This document shows, piece by piece, positions 24,407 through 33,372 of a stretch of DNA of 41,710 nucleotides. Positions within the stretch are counted from its first letter, which is position 1. The number at the start of each line of letters is the position of its first letter. The DNA is from Roseiarcus sp963755075. Its GTDB lineage: Bacteria > Pseudomonadota > Alphaproteobacteria > Rhizobiales > Beijerinckiaceae. The position numbers were made by a program, and so were the translations under genes. The notes below the pieces were generated by a model. That model saw only the letters and a list, made by a program, of their open reading frames with translations. It was not told where the DNA came from and searched no databases. The stretch covers positions 1 through 41,710 of the forward strand of contig CAVWKL010000089.1 in assembly GCA_963755075.1 (NCBI GenBank), in the 5' to 3' direction.

Positions 24407-25468
24407 TTACCCGAAGCTCGTGCTCCAGCCGGCTTTCGCCTCGCCGCCGAGATAGGCGACGCCGTCGACGCGCAGATTGGCGGCGTTGATCAGCGTGATC
24501 AGGCCGCCGCCGTCGGTCAGGGCGCCGGATGGCAGCGGCGCGCTGAACGGTTGGCCGGGGGGCAGCCGCGTGTCGGGCAGGGGATAGACTCTTTGCGCAT
24601 CGATGAGCAGACGCCAGTTTGTCAAGTCAAGCGTCTCGGCGGTCATGTTGACGACGATGATCGCGCCGCTCCCGTCGGGGGCGCAATGGGCCGAAGTGAT
24701 CTCGGCGGCGCGTTTGGGGATCGGCAGCGGCGTGAAGGCGCCTTTGCCGAAGTCGTAGAGCGGCGCCTCGCAGCCGGTCGCGCCATAGAGGACGTCGCCA
24801 CTGTCGTTTGTGTGCCAGGCCTGGCTCTGGAAGGCCAGGAAGACGGCGCTCATGCGCCGCGCGCGCGCGTCCCATATGAAGCAGGCGCCGTCGTGCCAAA
24901 CGCCGTTCTCGTGCAGGCGAACGTCGAGCGCGCGCGGGTCGCCCTGCGCCATATGGACATTGTCGAGGCCGAACGGCGTGTCGGGCGTATAGCCGAACGC
25001 CTGATCCGTCTGATGCGGGTTGTCCTTGGCGAAGGCGTTGCCGTAGAAAAACGCCTCGCAGTCTTGCGCCTTGGCGAGTTGCAGCATCGCGCTCAGCCGA
25101 TGCACCAACCCGTCGTCGCCCGCGCCCTCGGGCGGCAGGATGCGCATTGCATTGGGATTGAACAGATTGCCGCGCTGGAAATCGATCGCCCCGCCCGCAT
25201 ACGAGCGCTCGACCGGCGACAGGCCCAACGGTCGCGCCAGCACCGAGGCGACGATCGGATGGGAAAAATCGGGGTCGATATAATAGTAGAGATAGGACTT
25301 GCCGATCGGCTCGCCCGGCGCGTCCTTGTCAGAGCGCACGTTGATGGTGGCGAACCATAGCTTTTCGTCGGCCTCGAGAATCACCCACAAGTGCGGATTG
25401 GTCGGCGGCTCGGCCGGGGCGTAAGCGTGGATCTTTCCACGCAGGCACTGGTAATTGATGTGACCCAT
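24407..25468 (-). CDS. DUF2278 (YukJ-like) family protein
   Basis: A 353-aa cytoplasmic protein. The N-terminal two thirds start MGHINYQCLRGKIHAYAPA and contain HLWVILEADEKLWFATINVRS, SYLYYYIDPDFSHP, and FFYGNAF with GLDNVHMAQGD, which fit DUF2278/YukJ proteins; the family's function is unknown. The last ~100 residues (VVNMTAETLDLTNWRLLID ... GGLITLINAANLRVDGVAYL) look like a lamin-tail-type immunoglobulin fold, a known companion. It is probably transcribed from its own promoter at 25507-25536. Confidence 0.85.
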   Translation of the reverse strand: MGHINYQCLRGKIHAYAPAEPPTNPHLWVILEADEKLWFATINVRSDKDAPGEPIGKSYLYYYIDPDFSHPIVASVLARPLGLSPVERSYAGGAIDFQRGNLFNPNAMRILPPEGAGDDGLVHRLSAMLQLAKAQDCEAFFYGNAFAKDNPHQTDQAFGYTPDTPFGLDNVHMAQGDPRALDVRLHENGVWHDGACFIWDARARRMSAVFLAFQSQAWHTNDSGDVLYGATGCEAPLYDFGKGAFTPLPIPKRAAEITSAHCAPDGSGAIIVVNMTAETLDLTNWRLLIDAQRVYPLPDTRLPPGQPFSAPLPSGALTDGGGLITLINAANLRVDGVAYLGGEAKAGWSTSFG

Positions 25469-25506
25469 GGAGCCCCCGCCGATCGACCCATCGCTCGCGC
25501 GCTGCG

Positions 25507-25536
25507 AGTGTAGTCTTAGCGCCGTCCGCCACGCAA
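25507..25536 (-). promoter_or_regulatory. candidate sigma-70 promoter of the DUF2278 gene
   Basis: On the minus strand TTGCGT (25536-25531) and TACACT (25512-25507) are 18 bases apart, about 40 bases upstream of the ATG at 25468. Confidence 0.4.
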
Positions 25537-25576
25537 TCGGGGGCTCGAGCCGCGGCGATCTCCATGGAGCCGGGGA

Positions 25577-27277
25577 CTACGAAGCCTTGTCCAGTGTCCG
25601 CGCTTTCGGCAAATTCGGCAGGCCTGCGCCGGCGCTCTTCGAGGCGCGCAGGAAACTCGCCGCACGTTCGGCCGGCATCGCCTTGGCGAAGAGATAACCC
25701 TGCCCGATCTTGCAGCCGAGATCTTTCAGGATGGCGCGTTGGCCTTCGCCTTCAATGCCTTCGGCGACCGTGACGAGCCCCATGCTGCGACCAAGGCCGA
25801 TGATCGCCTCGACGATCTTCCGGCTTTCCGGGTTTTCCGTCATGTCCCTGACGAAGGACTGATCGATTTTGATTTTGTCAAACGGCAAGATCTGGAGATG
25901 GCGTAGACTTGAATATCCGGTACCGAAGTCGTCAATCGCCAACGACATTCCCTCTGATTTCAATTTTCCTATCGGTTTCGACAATATGAATGCATCTTGA
26001 ACAAAGGCATCTTCTGTAATTTCAACCTCTACCCGATCTGTGGGGAACTGCGTCGCCTTCAATGTGCGTACAAAATCATTCAGGAAACGGTCGTTGTTCA
26101 GCGATTTCGGCGAAACGTTGAAGGCGAGGCTGAAATTTCCGGGCCATGCGATCGCCGCCCGGCAGGCGCAGTCGAGGATCGAGATCGTCATCGCCTCGAG
26201 GCGTCCCGACTCGGTGGCGATCGGAATGAAGGTCGAGGGTGGAATTTGGCCCAAGACAGGGTGCGCCCATCGGGCCAAGACCTCGAAGCTGACGATGGAG
26301 CCGTCTGAAAGATTGATAAGCGGCTGGAAATGCGGCTCGATCTGGCCGCTGCGAATCGCCTCGTCGAGCGAAGCCTCGATGACGCCGCGCTGATCGACCG
26401 ATTTCTCCATCGTCGCGTCGAAATGGACAACGGCGCCCGCGCCGCGGCGCGAAGCCTCATGCACCGCAAGGTCGCATCGGCGAATTATTTCCCCGGCGAT
26501 CGGCGATTTCGAGCCCTTCGGGCACTGCGAAAGGTTGGCGACGCCAATATGGAGGGCGAGAGGCAGGGTTGGTCCGTTGCTGAGATCGATGCTTCTCAGA
26601 TTCTCGACCAGCGAATCGATTAATGCAGTCGCCCGCTGGCCGAGCGCTTGCCGTTCGCCTTGCAGAAGAACGTAAAACTGCTCGCCGTTGACCCCGGCAA
26701 CGAGTTCCGGGACATGCACGCGACTGACGAGGCGATTGGTTACATCCATGGCGATCGCGTTGGCGATCTCGAAGCCTTGGACGTTGGCGATCAATTTGAG
26801 ATTTGAAAAGAACGCTCCGATCAGCGTCAGCTCCTGGCCGCCAGCGCGAGCTTCTGTCATCGATTGGAGATAAATTTCCAGACCGTGCCGATTGGGCAAG
26901 CCGGTCATCTTGTCGGTAATAATTGCGACCTCAAACTCAGATTGCAGCGTCTTGTAAGCCGCTATTTCCTGGGATAGTTGCCGTCTTCGACGAAGACTAT
27001 AGACGGCCATGCCAATCCACAGCGCGATGCCGATCGCGACGAGATAATTCTGTGCCGAGGGCAGCGCATGGGACAGCAGCGCCGCCGCGGCGCTCAGCGC
27101 TCCAAATTGCCGCTCCAGGAACAGCAAGAGGCCGCAAATGCTGACAACAGTCATCAGCTCGATTGTCGATCCGCTTATCTTCGTTGGACTGCGCATGATG
27201 GGGTCGAGGCTCGCCGCGCCCTCGCGCCGAGGGCCGAATTCTCCTTGTAACCGGTCAATCGTGGAGATTTCGTTCAT
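25577..27277 (-). CDS. membrane GGDEF-EAL protein, degenerate GGDEF, probable c-di-GMP phosphodiesterase
   Basis: 566 aa. Two transmembrane helices (about residues 40-57 and 75-94) are followed by a GGDEF domain (about 120-290) whose signature reads GVNGEQF instead of GGDEF, so cyclase activity is unlikely. The C-terminal EAL domain (about 300-550) keeps FEVLARW in place of EALLRW, NVSPKSL, EITEDAF, the DDFGTGYSSL loop, KIDQSFV and VAEGIEGEGQ, so breakdown of c-di-GMP is likely. The DNA is somewhat less GC-rich than its neighbours. It starts 31 bases after the DsbA-like gene and may be the last member of the secreted-protein operon, linking it to c-di-GMP control. Confidence 0.9.
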   Translation of the reverse strand: MNEISTIDRLQGEFGPRREGAASLDPIMRSPTKISGSTIELMTVVSICGLLLFLERQFGALSAAAALLSHALPSAQNYLVAIGIALWIGMAVYSLRRRRQLSQEIAAYKTLQSEFEVAIITDKMTGLPNRHGLEIYLQSMTEARAGGQELTLIGAFFSNLKLIANVQGFEIANAIAMDVTNRLVSRVHVPELVAGVNGEQFYVLLQGERQALGQRATALIDSLVENLRSIDLSNGPTLPLALHIGVANLSQCPKGSKSPIAGEIIRRCDLAVHEASRRGAGAVVHFDATMEKSVDQRGVIEASLDEAIRSGQIEPHFQPLINLSDGSIVSFEVLARWAHPVLGQIPPSTFIPIATESGRLEAMTISILDCACRAAIAWPGNFSLAFNVSPKSLNNDRFLNDFVRTLKATQFPTDRVEVEITEDAFVQDAFILSKPIGKLKSEGMSLAIDDFGTGYSSLRHLQILPFDKIKIDQSFVRDMTENPESRKIVEAIIGLGRSMGLVTVAEGIEGEGQRAILKDLGCKIGQGYLFAKAMPAERAASFLRASKSAGAGLPNLPKARTLDKAS

Positions 27278-27308
27278 GGCGCGACCCGCCGAAACGGGCT
27301 CGATGCGT

Positions 27309-28106
27309 CTACTTCGCCGTCAATCGGACCTTTTCCTCGAGCGACGCCAACCCGACCGCGCCGACGACGACGGCGTCCCCGATGACGTAACTCGGCGTGC
27401 CGGTCAGTCCGAGGTCCTTGGCGAGTTTGGCGTTTTCGGCCAGAGTGGCCTGCACCTCGTCGCTCGCCATGTCCCTCTCCAGTCGGGCCGAATCGAACCC
27501 GAGATCCTTGGCCACCGACAGCGCGCGGCTTGCGTCGTTGGGCCCGGCGTCGCCGAGAAGCCGCTGGTGGAAGGCGAGATATCGGGCCCCGTCCGGATCC
27601 TGCATCCGCACGGCGATCGCCACCCGCGCCGCCTCGAGCGAGGCCGGTCCGAGCACCGGCAATTCCTTCAGGACGATTTTGAGCCTGGGCTCGGCCTTTA
27701 GCAACGCCAAGGTGTCGGGGAGCGCTCGCCGGCAAAAGGCGCAATTGTAATCGAAGAATTCAACCAGCGTGACGTCGCCGTCCCGGTCGCCGAGCGTGAC
27801 CTGATGGGGCGAGGAGGACAGCGCCGCAGCGTCGAGGCGCGCCGCGGCGGACCTGTCTTGCGTCGCGTCGGCGCGCGCGGCGCGGGACTTCTTGATCAAC
27901 GCGGAGATCGAGGCCTGAACCAGCTCGGGATGCGCCGCAAGGTAGTCCTTGACGATTTGCTCGACTTCCTCGGGGTGCTTCTTGAGGTGATCGCTGACCG
28001 CCGCGTCGATCATCTCGTCGAGTTCCGAAGGCGATTGCGCCCGGGTCGGCGCCGCGAAGGAGACGAGCAGCGAAGCCGCCAACAATCCCGCGATCGTTCG
28101 TATCAT
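27309..28106 (-). CDS. periplasmic DsbA/ScsC-family thiol:disulfide oxidoreductase
   Basis: 265 aa. A signal peptide (MIRTIAGLLAASLLVSFAAPTRAQ) is followed by a helical N-terminal extension (HLKKHPEEVEQIVKDYLAAHPEL) like the trimerisation region of ScsC/BdbD-type proteins. The thioredoxin fold carries the active site FFDYNCAFCRRALPD (CxxC = CAFC) and the cis-Pro loop LTGTPSYVIGD. It should form or isomerise disulfides in exported proteins. ATG at 28106 has AAGGA 6 bases upstream. It lies 25 bases after the very Cys-rich 1209-aa protein on the same strand, suggesting it serves that protein. Confidence 0.9.
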   Translation of the reverse strand: MIRTIAGLLAASLLVSFAAPTRAQSPSELDEMIDAAVSDHLKKHPEEVEQIVKDYLAAHPELVQASISALIKKSRAARADATQDRSAAARLDAAALSSSPHQVTLGDRDGDVTLVEFFDYNCAFCRRALPDTLALLKAEPRLKIVLKELPVLGPASLEAARVAIAVRMQDPDGARYLAFHQRLLGDAGPNDASRALSVAKDLGFDSARLERDMASDEVQATLAENAKLAKDLGLTGTPSYVIGDAVVVGAVGLASLEEKVRLTAK

Positions 28107-28131
28107 CCCAATTCCTTTCACATGGCCCCGA

Positions 28132-31100
28132 TCAGCAGCGTTCCTTATTGCACCGCTTGCCTTTCGGCGTCGGTCGCGGAGCGGGGTTGGGGCGCGATGG
28201 CCGCGGTCCGACAATCCGAGGCGGCGTCACCTCAGGCCGCTTGATCTGAGGTTTGACGCCTTGCGGGAGTCCCCCATTCGGTTCGAAGGTCTCACGAGGC
28301 GGACGCCGCCCGACTTCCGGCAGAACATTTGGCTTGCCTGGCGAGGGGCGCGGGATCGTCGGCTGTGTAGGCCGCTCCGTGGCGACGCAACCGCCCGACG
28401 GGCCGACCGTCTCGCCTGGAGGACATCGGATTGGAGAACTCGCCTCGCAACGACCCCTTGGGTCCGGCGGCCTGCCGTTCGCGCAGACCGGAAGGATCTC
28501 GCCGGCACAATGTCCGCGCGGGTCGGGCGGCTCGCCGTTCGGACAGATCGGGCGAGCCGGGCCGGGGCAGTTTCCACGCGCGTCCGGCGGCCTGCCGTTC
28601 GGGCAGAGGGGAAGGATCTCGCCAGGACAATCGCCGCGCGAGTCCGGCGCCTCGCCATTGGGGCAAGTGGCGACCGGGAGATTCGGGGTCGTCGACGGGG
28701 TCGCCTGACCCAAGCAGGTTCGCCCGTCTCCGCCGACCCGCGAAGCCGGGCAGCACGAGCCGTCGGCCAAGACGGCGAAGCCCGGATCGCAACGCGGCCG
28801 ATCACGCAGAACTACGCATTCGCCGTTGGCGAGAAGCGCCTGTGGGCAGCATTGCAGGGCTCCGCTCGGATCGGCGTAAATCATCGAGGTGGGACAGCAG
28901 GCGCCGTTGACCTCGCTCTGACCGGAGCCGCACTCCTGGATCATTGGCATGACGGAGGTCGGCGTGGGCGTCGGCTTCGGGGTCGGCGCCGGGACGGGCG
29001 TGCAGGACCCCCGCGCGTCGCCCTTTTCCCCAGCGGGACAGCAGGTTCCGATCACCGTCGCCTGGCCCGCCGGACAGCAAGCGCCGTTCGCGGTCGGGAT
29101 GGAGCCCCTCGCGCAGCATTGGCCGCCGGAAGTCTTCGATCCCGGCGGCAGCATCGTCCATGGCATGCACTTGCCCTTCGCCGGCCCGCCGGCGACCTGC
29201 CCGCCGGGGCAGCAAATCCCGTTCGAAGTCAGATGGGTCGCCAAGCAGCACGCGCCGTCGCCGCTCGGCCCATAACCCGTCGAGCAGCACTGACCCTGCA
29301 GGCCTAGCGCCTGCGCGCAGCATTGCTGTTGGCCCGCGGCGTCGACATATTTTTGCGCATTGTCGCAGCTGCTCAGCATCGGCGTCGTCGTCGCGCCTTG
29401 TCCGCCGCCGGGCGACGTCGACGTGGGCGTCGGGGTCGGCGGGGTGGTGGGGGTCGACGACGGGGCGGGCGTCGGAGTCGACGAGGGCGTCGGAGGCGGA
29501 GTCGGCGCCGGCGTGGGGGAGGGTGTCGAGGACGGCGTTGACGAGGGCGTCGAACTTGGGGTCGGCGTGGCGGTAGGGGTCGAGGAGGGCGTCGGCGTCG
29601 GCGTCGATTTCTTGCATGCGCCGTTCTTCGGATCGGGGGACGAGCCTGCGGGGCAGCATTGACCGGTGACGCTGAGCGCGCCGCCGACCGGGCAGCACTG
29701 AGCGACCGGCCACGCAAGGCCGCCGTTGCAGAGCTTATGGCACTGGCCGTCGAGGCCGACTTGCTGGCCCGGCGCGCATGAGGATTGCGCCTTCGAGGGC
29801 AGGCAAAGCGCGCCGAGGCCCGGCTTCTCCTGCTTGGCGTATCCCGCCGGGCAGACCGGCGCCGCCAACAGGGGCGAATAGGCCGCGCACCCTAACAAGC
29901 CTTTGTTGGCGATGGGACTGGCGCCGCTGAGACATTTGAGCCCGCCCGCCGGGTCGACGGCGGGATCAAAGCCGAGCCCGCAATCCATTTCGTCCAGCGC
30001 GTTCTTCGAGCCGTTCGGACACCACGCCTTGCACTGGCCGGCCGCGTCGGGAGACGTTCCTTTCGGACAGCATTGCAAGCCCGGCTTCTTCTGGTTGGCG
30101 GGACAACTCCCGCCGCCATGGCCGGGAGTTTCGCCGCCCGGCGGGAAAACCTCGGCTCCATAGAGGCCGGCAAAGAGGTCCGGCTCGATCCAGCCGGGAA
30201 ACATCCATCCGCCGCGCAGCAGCGGACCGCAGACGCGCCAAATCGCGAGATCGCCCATATGCCCGCGCGCGTCGGCGTCGTCGAAGCGATCGTCGTAGTC
30301 GGCGAACGCGCTGAGCAGCGGCGGAACGTTCCGCGGGCGGGTCAGCCAGATCCAGTTTCCCTGCAACCCGTCGACGTCGAGCGGACCAAACGCCGCAAGC
30401 TTCGCCGCCAAGGCGGGATCGGCGGCGTGGCGCAAGACTTCGCCGGTCGACCAGAGGAAACCGCCGCAGGCGCCGCGATCGACGGCCCCTTGCGGATCGT
30501 AGTCATACCCGACCGCCACGCCGCCATTGCCGTTACGGAGATCGTGGGAAAAGCCGATCGCGTATTCGTCCGGCGCCGCCTGCCAAATCGGCGTCCCGTC
30601 GCCGCCCGCTGCCGTGATCGCGTAGCGCAGGACGCGCCCGGTTCCCTCCGGCGTCAAGGCTTCGAAATCAAAGGCCCCGGTCGGGGCGGCGCGCTCGGCG
30701 AGGACCATTCGGCCCTGGTCGTCGAACGCAATCTTGGAGATTTCCGTCGCCGCCGATCCCGGCGGCGCGACAATTTCGCGGCGCGCGTCGTGGCCGAAGG
30801 CGCCGTCGGGGCTTATCGCGACCGACCAGACTTCGAGTCCCGCCGCGACCGCGTAGTAAAGCCGCCCGGCGCGGACGGCGAGGCCGAAGACGCGCCGCTC
30901 CGCCGCGGCGTAGCCGTAGGTCGCGGCATCGGAGCTGTCGAAAGCAGGGCTGGCAATATCGAGCGGCGCGGCCTCGAGGGGGGTGGGAGAAAGCCCTTGG
31001 GCCGTCCGTCCGTCGGCGCCGTGATCGTAGGTTCCGATCTCGCCGCCATCCATGCGAAAGCGATGGATCAGGCCGTTCCAGCGGTCGGCCGCGAGCAAGG

Positions 31101-31761
31101 TGTCGCCGTCGGGGTCGTAGGCGAGGCCGCCGAGCCCAGGGCCCGGATTGGCCGCTCCGTCGAAAGTCACGTTGGCGAAGAGGCTGACGGCGCCGGTGAC
31201 GCCGTCGATCCGCCAGATCGAGCCCGGGCCGCCGCCTTGAGCCCGAGGGCCCCAAAGCCCCGGCATGAAGGCGGCGCCGGGTTGGCCTTTCTCCACGTGG
31301 TTGAGCCTGCCGTCGCTCCCCTTGGCGACGATCGGCAGGCCATAGGCCGACGTCGCCGCGGCATAGATGTTGGGCGGGACGGCGTTGTCCAAGGCGACGG
31401 CGAAAACCTGGCCGATTTGCGCGGCGCTGAAGGTGAACGGCTTGGGTTCGTCGACGAACTGAGCGTCCGGCTTCGCGCCGATCGCGTGAAGATCGACGAT
31501 GCGCAGCGCCGGGCCGGAGGGGTCGATGCGGGTTTTCGCCAGCGGGTCGGCGCCGTCGCCCGGCAGGCTTATCGGCCGGATCGCGCCAGAAAAGCCGGTG
31601 ACCGCGGCGTTCCCCGGCGCGAGCAGCCCGGTCGGGACGTCCTGCGCGATCGCCGGCGAGGCGGCGGTTAGCAAGGCGCAGGCGAAGCCGATCGCCGCCA
31701 CGCTCCGCGTCCGGCGCCGCAGAGGCGCGATCGGCGCGGAGCCTGGCCACGATAGGGGCAT
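28132..31761 (-). CDS. large secreted multidomain Cys-rich protein (beta-propeller-like domain plus Cys repeats)
   Basis: 1209 aa with about 59 Cys after the signal peptide. Order: a signal peptide with a long basic front (cleavage near residue 40, AIAQ-DVP); residues about 50-540 of propeller-like repeats with few Cys (GLGGLAYDPDGDTLLAADRW; ISKIAFDDQGRMVLAERA); a Cys-rich part (about 555-712); a Pro/Thr/Ser linker of about 75 residues (715-791); a part dominated by CC pairs (about 800-900, e.g. GQCCSTG, GACCLA, GTCCPAG; 13 CC pairs in all); a short second linker; more CC units; five or six ~20-residue units of CPNGxPPDxRGxCxG type (about 1030-1105); and a basic Pro-rich tail ending CNKERC. 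I know no named family for the whole. It follows the 435-aa Cys-rich gene by one base (TGAGATG), so the two are co-translated. Likely an extracellular or surface structural or adhesive protein; that role is inference. Confidence 0.75.
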   Translation of the reverse strand: MPLSWPGSAPIAPLRRRTRSVAAIGFACALLTAASPAIAQDVPTGLLAPGNAAVTGFSGAIRPISLPGDGADPLAKTRIDPSGPALRIVDLHAIGAKPDAQFVDEPKPFTFSAAQIGQVFAVALDNAVPPNIYAAATSAYGLPIVAKGSDGRLNHVEKGQPGAAFMPGLWGPRAQGGGPGSIWRIDGVTGAVSLFANVTFDGAANPGPGLGGLAYDPDGDTLLAADRWNGLIHRFRMDGGEIGTYDHGADGRTAQGLSPTPLEAAPLDIASPAFDSSDAATYGYAAAERRVFGLAVRAGRLYYAVAAGLEVWSVAISPDGAFGHDARREIVAPPGSAATEISKIAFDDQGRMVLAERAAPTGAFDFEALTPEGTGRVLRYAITAAGGDGTPIWQAAPDEYAIGFSHDLRNGNGGVAVGYDYDPQGAVDRGACGGFLWSTGEVLRHAADPALAAKLAAFGPLDVDGLQGNWIWLTRPRNVPPLLSAFADYDDRFDDADARGHMGDLAIWRVCGPLLRGGWMFPGWIEPDLFAGLYGAEVFPPGGETPGHGGGSCPANQKKPGLQCCPKGTSPDAAGQCKAWCPNGSKNALDEMDCGLGFDPAVDPAGGLKCLSGASPIANKGLLGCAAYSPLLAAPVCPAGYAKQEKPGLGALCLPSKAQSSCAPGQQVGLDGQCHKLCNGGLAWPVAQCCPVGGALSVTGQCCPAGSSPDPKNGACKKSTPTPTPSSTPTATPTPSSTPSSTPSSTPSPTPAPTPPPTPSSTPTPAPSSTPTTPPTPTPTSTSPGGGQGATTTPMLSSCDNAQKYVDAAGQQQCCAQALGLQGQCCSTGYGPSGDGACCLATHLTSNGICCPGGQVAGGPAKGKCMPWTMLPPGSKTSGGQCCARGSIPTANGACCPAGQATVIGTCCPAGEKGDARGSCTPVPAPTPKPTPTPTSVMPMIQECGSGQSEVNGACCPTSMIYADPSGALQCCPQALLANGECVVLRDRPRCDPGFAVLADGSCCPASRVGGDGRTCLGQATPSTTPNLPVATCPNGEAPDSRGDCPGEILPLCPNGRPPDARGNCPGPARPICPNGEPPDPRGHCAGEILPVCANGRPPDPRGRCEASSPIRCPPGETVGPSGGCVATERPTQPTIPRPSPGKPNVLPEVGRRPPRETFEPNGGLPQGVKPQIKRPEVTPPRIVGPRPSRPNPAPRPTPKGKRCNKERC
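28450..28670. repeat. tandem ~60-bp coding repeat (CPNGxPPDxRGxC units)
   Basis: Five or six in-frame units in the 3' part of the 1209-aa gene, alternating CPNG/CANG and RGxCxG, highly alike at DNA level (repeated gcgcgagtccggcg and ttcgggcagag-like blocks). Such tandem units are prone to copy-number change. Confidence 0.6.
29390..29620. repeat. low-complexity coding repeat (Pro/Thr/Ser linker)
   Basis: The plus strand is a run of ggcgtcgg/gacgagggcgtcg-type 6- to 18-mers that encodes TPTPSSTP-like linker on the minus strand. It separates two Cys-rich parts of the 1209-aa protein. Repetition makes assembly and length uncertain. Confidence 0.7.
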
Positions 31762-31762
31762 C

Positions 31763-33070
31763 TCAGGGTTTCCCTAGGGTCGGCCGAAACGACTGGCCGG
31801 GCCTCGGCTTGTTCGGGAGGAACTGGGCCTTGATCGGGATCGGCTTGACGACGCAGGTCGCGCCGGTCTGGTCGGGCGTCATGCCGTTGGGGCAGCAGAC
31901 CCCGCACGTCGTCGCCTGGGACGCCTTGCAACAGGCGCCGCTCCCCAGCATGACCTCGCCGCCCGTGCAGGGGGTCACGCACGCGCCGTTGACGGAGACC
32001 TGCCCGTCCGGGCATTGGCAGGCGTATTTGCAATTCGCCTGATCCGTGTAGGCGACGGTCTGGCCGGGGCCGCAGGTCGGGGCGCAAACCGGGGGCGATG
32101 GCGGCGCAGGCGGGCAATTGGGCGCAACGTTCCCCCCGTTCCAGCTGATCGTGGCGCCGCCGGGGCAGACGCATTGATTGCCCTGCTGCGTCGAGCCGGG
32201 CGGACAAACGCATTGGATGTAACCGTTTTGCCCGTTGCTCGGCTGCTCGACTTTGAGTTGCATCGCGATCGGGCACGAGCAAACGAGCGTGGCGCTGCCG
32301 TTGTTCGGCTGGAACGGATCCTGCGAGTAACATGTGTCGCCGACGCAATAGGGCAATTCCGCGTAGAGGTTGCCGCAGTCGTCAGCCGCCGCGGCGACCC
32401 CGGTGAACACGAGCGACGGATTGGTCGTGCAGTCGCTGTCGGTCGGGCTCGCGCACGGGCGCTGCGAGCAGTCGATATGCTGCAGCGGGCTTGGCGATTG
32501 CGGACAGCATTCAAGCGTATTGTGACTGAGCTGACAGGCGGCGTCATGCTCGCAGGCGCCGACAACGGAGCCAAACTGCGCCAACCCGTTGAGCGTGATC
32601 GACTGGCACGCGCAAATGAACGCGTCGCCCACGCTCGCCAAATCGGTGGAGGCGGTGTCGCCGAGAACGTCGTTGAGGGCGTCGGTGGCGGATTGCTTGA
32701 CGGAGTCCGGAAGCGCGTTGATCACGTCCTGGACCGTATTGCTCGTTCCACTGTTGATGTCGTTCAGCGCGGTCGCGCAAAACTGGGTGACGTAATTGGG
32801 CGGCTGGGAATAGCCGGTCGCCCCAGTCTGCTGGATGTCCTCCCCGACCGCCCCGGCCGTCAGGAATATCAAGAGGCCCCAATAGGTGGAATCGTCGAAC
32901 TCGTCGCTGCACTGCTTCCAAAAATCCGAAGTGCCGATATTCTTCGCCGCCTGACCTGCGTCGGTGAAATTGCATGCGTCGGCGAACGCGAACAAAGGCG
33001 CTGCGAACGCCATCGCCGCGGCCAACAGGAGCCGCGGCGCGACCGAACGCACCAATCGGGGCGCCCGCAT
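31763..33070 (-). CDS. secreted Cys-rich protein of unknown function
   Basis: 435 aa. I chose ATG 33070 because it gives a normal signal peptide (MRAPRLVRSVAPRLLLAAAMA..., cleavage near FAFA-DACNF) and follows the previous gene's stop by 8 bases; the open frame extends further up but is Arg-rich. The N-terminal ~170 residues are unusual, with few Cys (FWKQCSDEFDDSTYWGLLIF; DVINALPDSVKQSATDALNDVL). From about residue 150 on it is Cys-rich with EGF-like or TIL-like spacing (ECCPQSPSP, CSQRPC, YIQCVCPPGSTQQGNQCVCPGG, CKYACQCPDGQVSVNGACV) and, near the end, CC units (GACCKAS, GVCCPNG). The GVCCPNGMTPD unit is of the same kind as the units in the 1209-aa protein that follows. No family recognised. 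Confidence 0.7.
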   Translation of the reverse strand: MRAPRLVRSVAPRLLLAAAMAFAAPLFAFADACNFTDAGQAAKNIGTSDFWKQCSDEFDDSTYWGLLIFLTAGAVGEDIQQTGATGYSQPPNYVTQFCATALNDINSGTSNTVQDVINALPDSVKQSATDALNDVLGDTASTDLASVGDAFICACQSITLNGLAQFGSVVGACEHDAACQLSHNTLECCPQSPSPLQHIDCSQRPCASPTDSDCTTNPSLVFTGVAAAADDCGNLYAELPYCVGDTCYSQDPFQPNNGSATLVCSCPIAMQLKVEQPSNGQNGYIQCVCPPGSTQQGNQCVCPGGATISWNGGNVAPNCPPAPPSPPVCAPTCGPGQTVAYTDQANCKYACQCPDGQVSVNGACVTPCTGGEVMLGSGACCKASQATTCGVCCPNGMTPDQTGATCVVKPIPIKAQFLPNKPRPGQSFRPTLGKP

Positions 33071-33078
33071 TCGCCGGC

Positions 33079-33372
33079 TCACATGCCGGCGCGGGCGCGG
33101 CAATCGTCGATGCGGGCGCGGCGATAGTCGCGCTCGGCGGCGGCCTGCTCGCGCGAAACGCCGAGGCACCAGCCGTAGTGCTGGCCGTAGTTCCCGTTCC
33201 AGCGCAGATCGTAACCCTTGAAGCAACCGGGGATGGATTGGTTCACCGCGAGTTCGTGCAGCGCCAACCGCGCGTATTGCGCGCAATAGGCGGGGTCCGC
33301 GGCGTCCGCTTGGGCGGTCAAGGCGGTCAGGCCGATGCCGGCGAATAGGAGGGATTGAATTGATCGCAACAT
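33079..33372 (-). CDS. small secreted protein of unknown function
   Basis: 97 aa with a signal peptide (MLRSIQSLLFAGIGLTALTAQADA, cleavage before ADPAYC). The mature part has four Cys (PAYCAQYARLAL, SIPGCFKGY, HYGWCLGVS, IDDCRARAG), likely two disulfides. The CAQYA...GYDLRWNGNY...W pattern is seen in small envelope proteins of Rhizobiales, function unknown to me. GGGAG is upstream of the ATG. It is the first gene of the secreted Cys-rich cluster. Confidence 0.7.
   Translation of the reverse strand: MLRSIQSLLFAGIGLTALTAQADAADPAYCAQYARLALHELAVNQSIPGCFKGYDLRWNGNYGQHYGWCLGVSREQAAAERDYRRARIDDCRARAGM

Noticed and set aside
28450..29620. Possible CRISPR array or satellite in the repetitive stretch
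   Set aside because: Repeats are in frame and encode regular Cys units and a Pro/Thr/Ser linker; there are no unique spacers of constant length.
30073..31671. 532-aa plus-strand open frame
   Set aside because: Antisense to the 1209-aa secreted protein, whose signal peptide and tight operon spacing support the minus strand.
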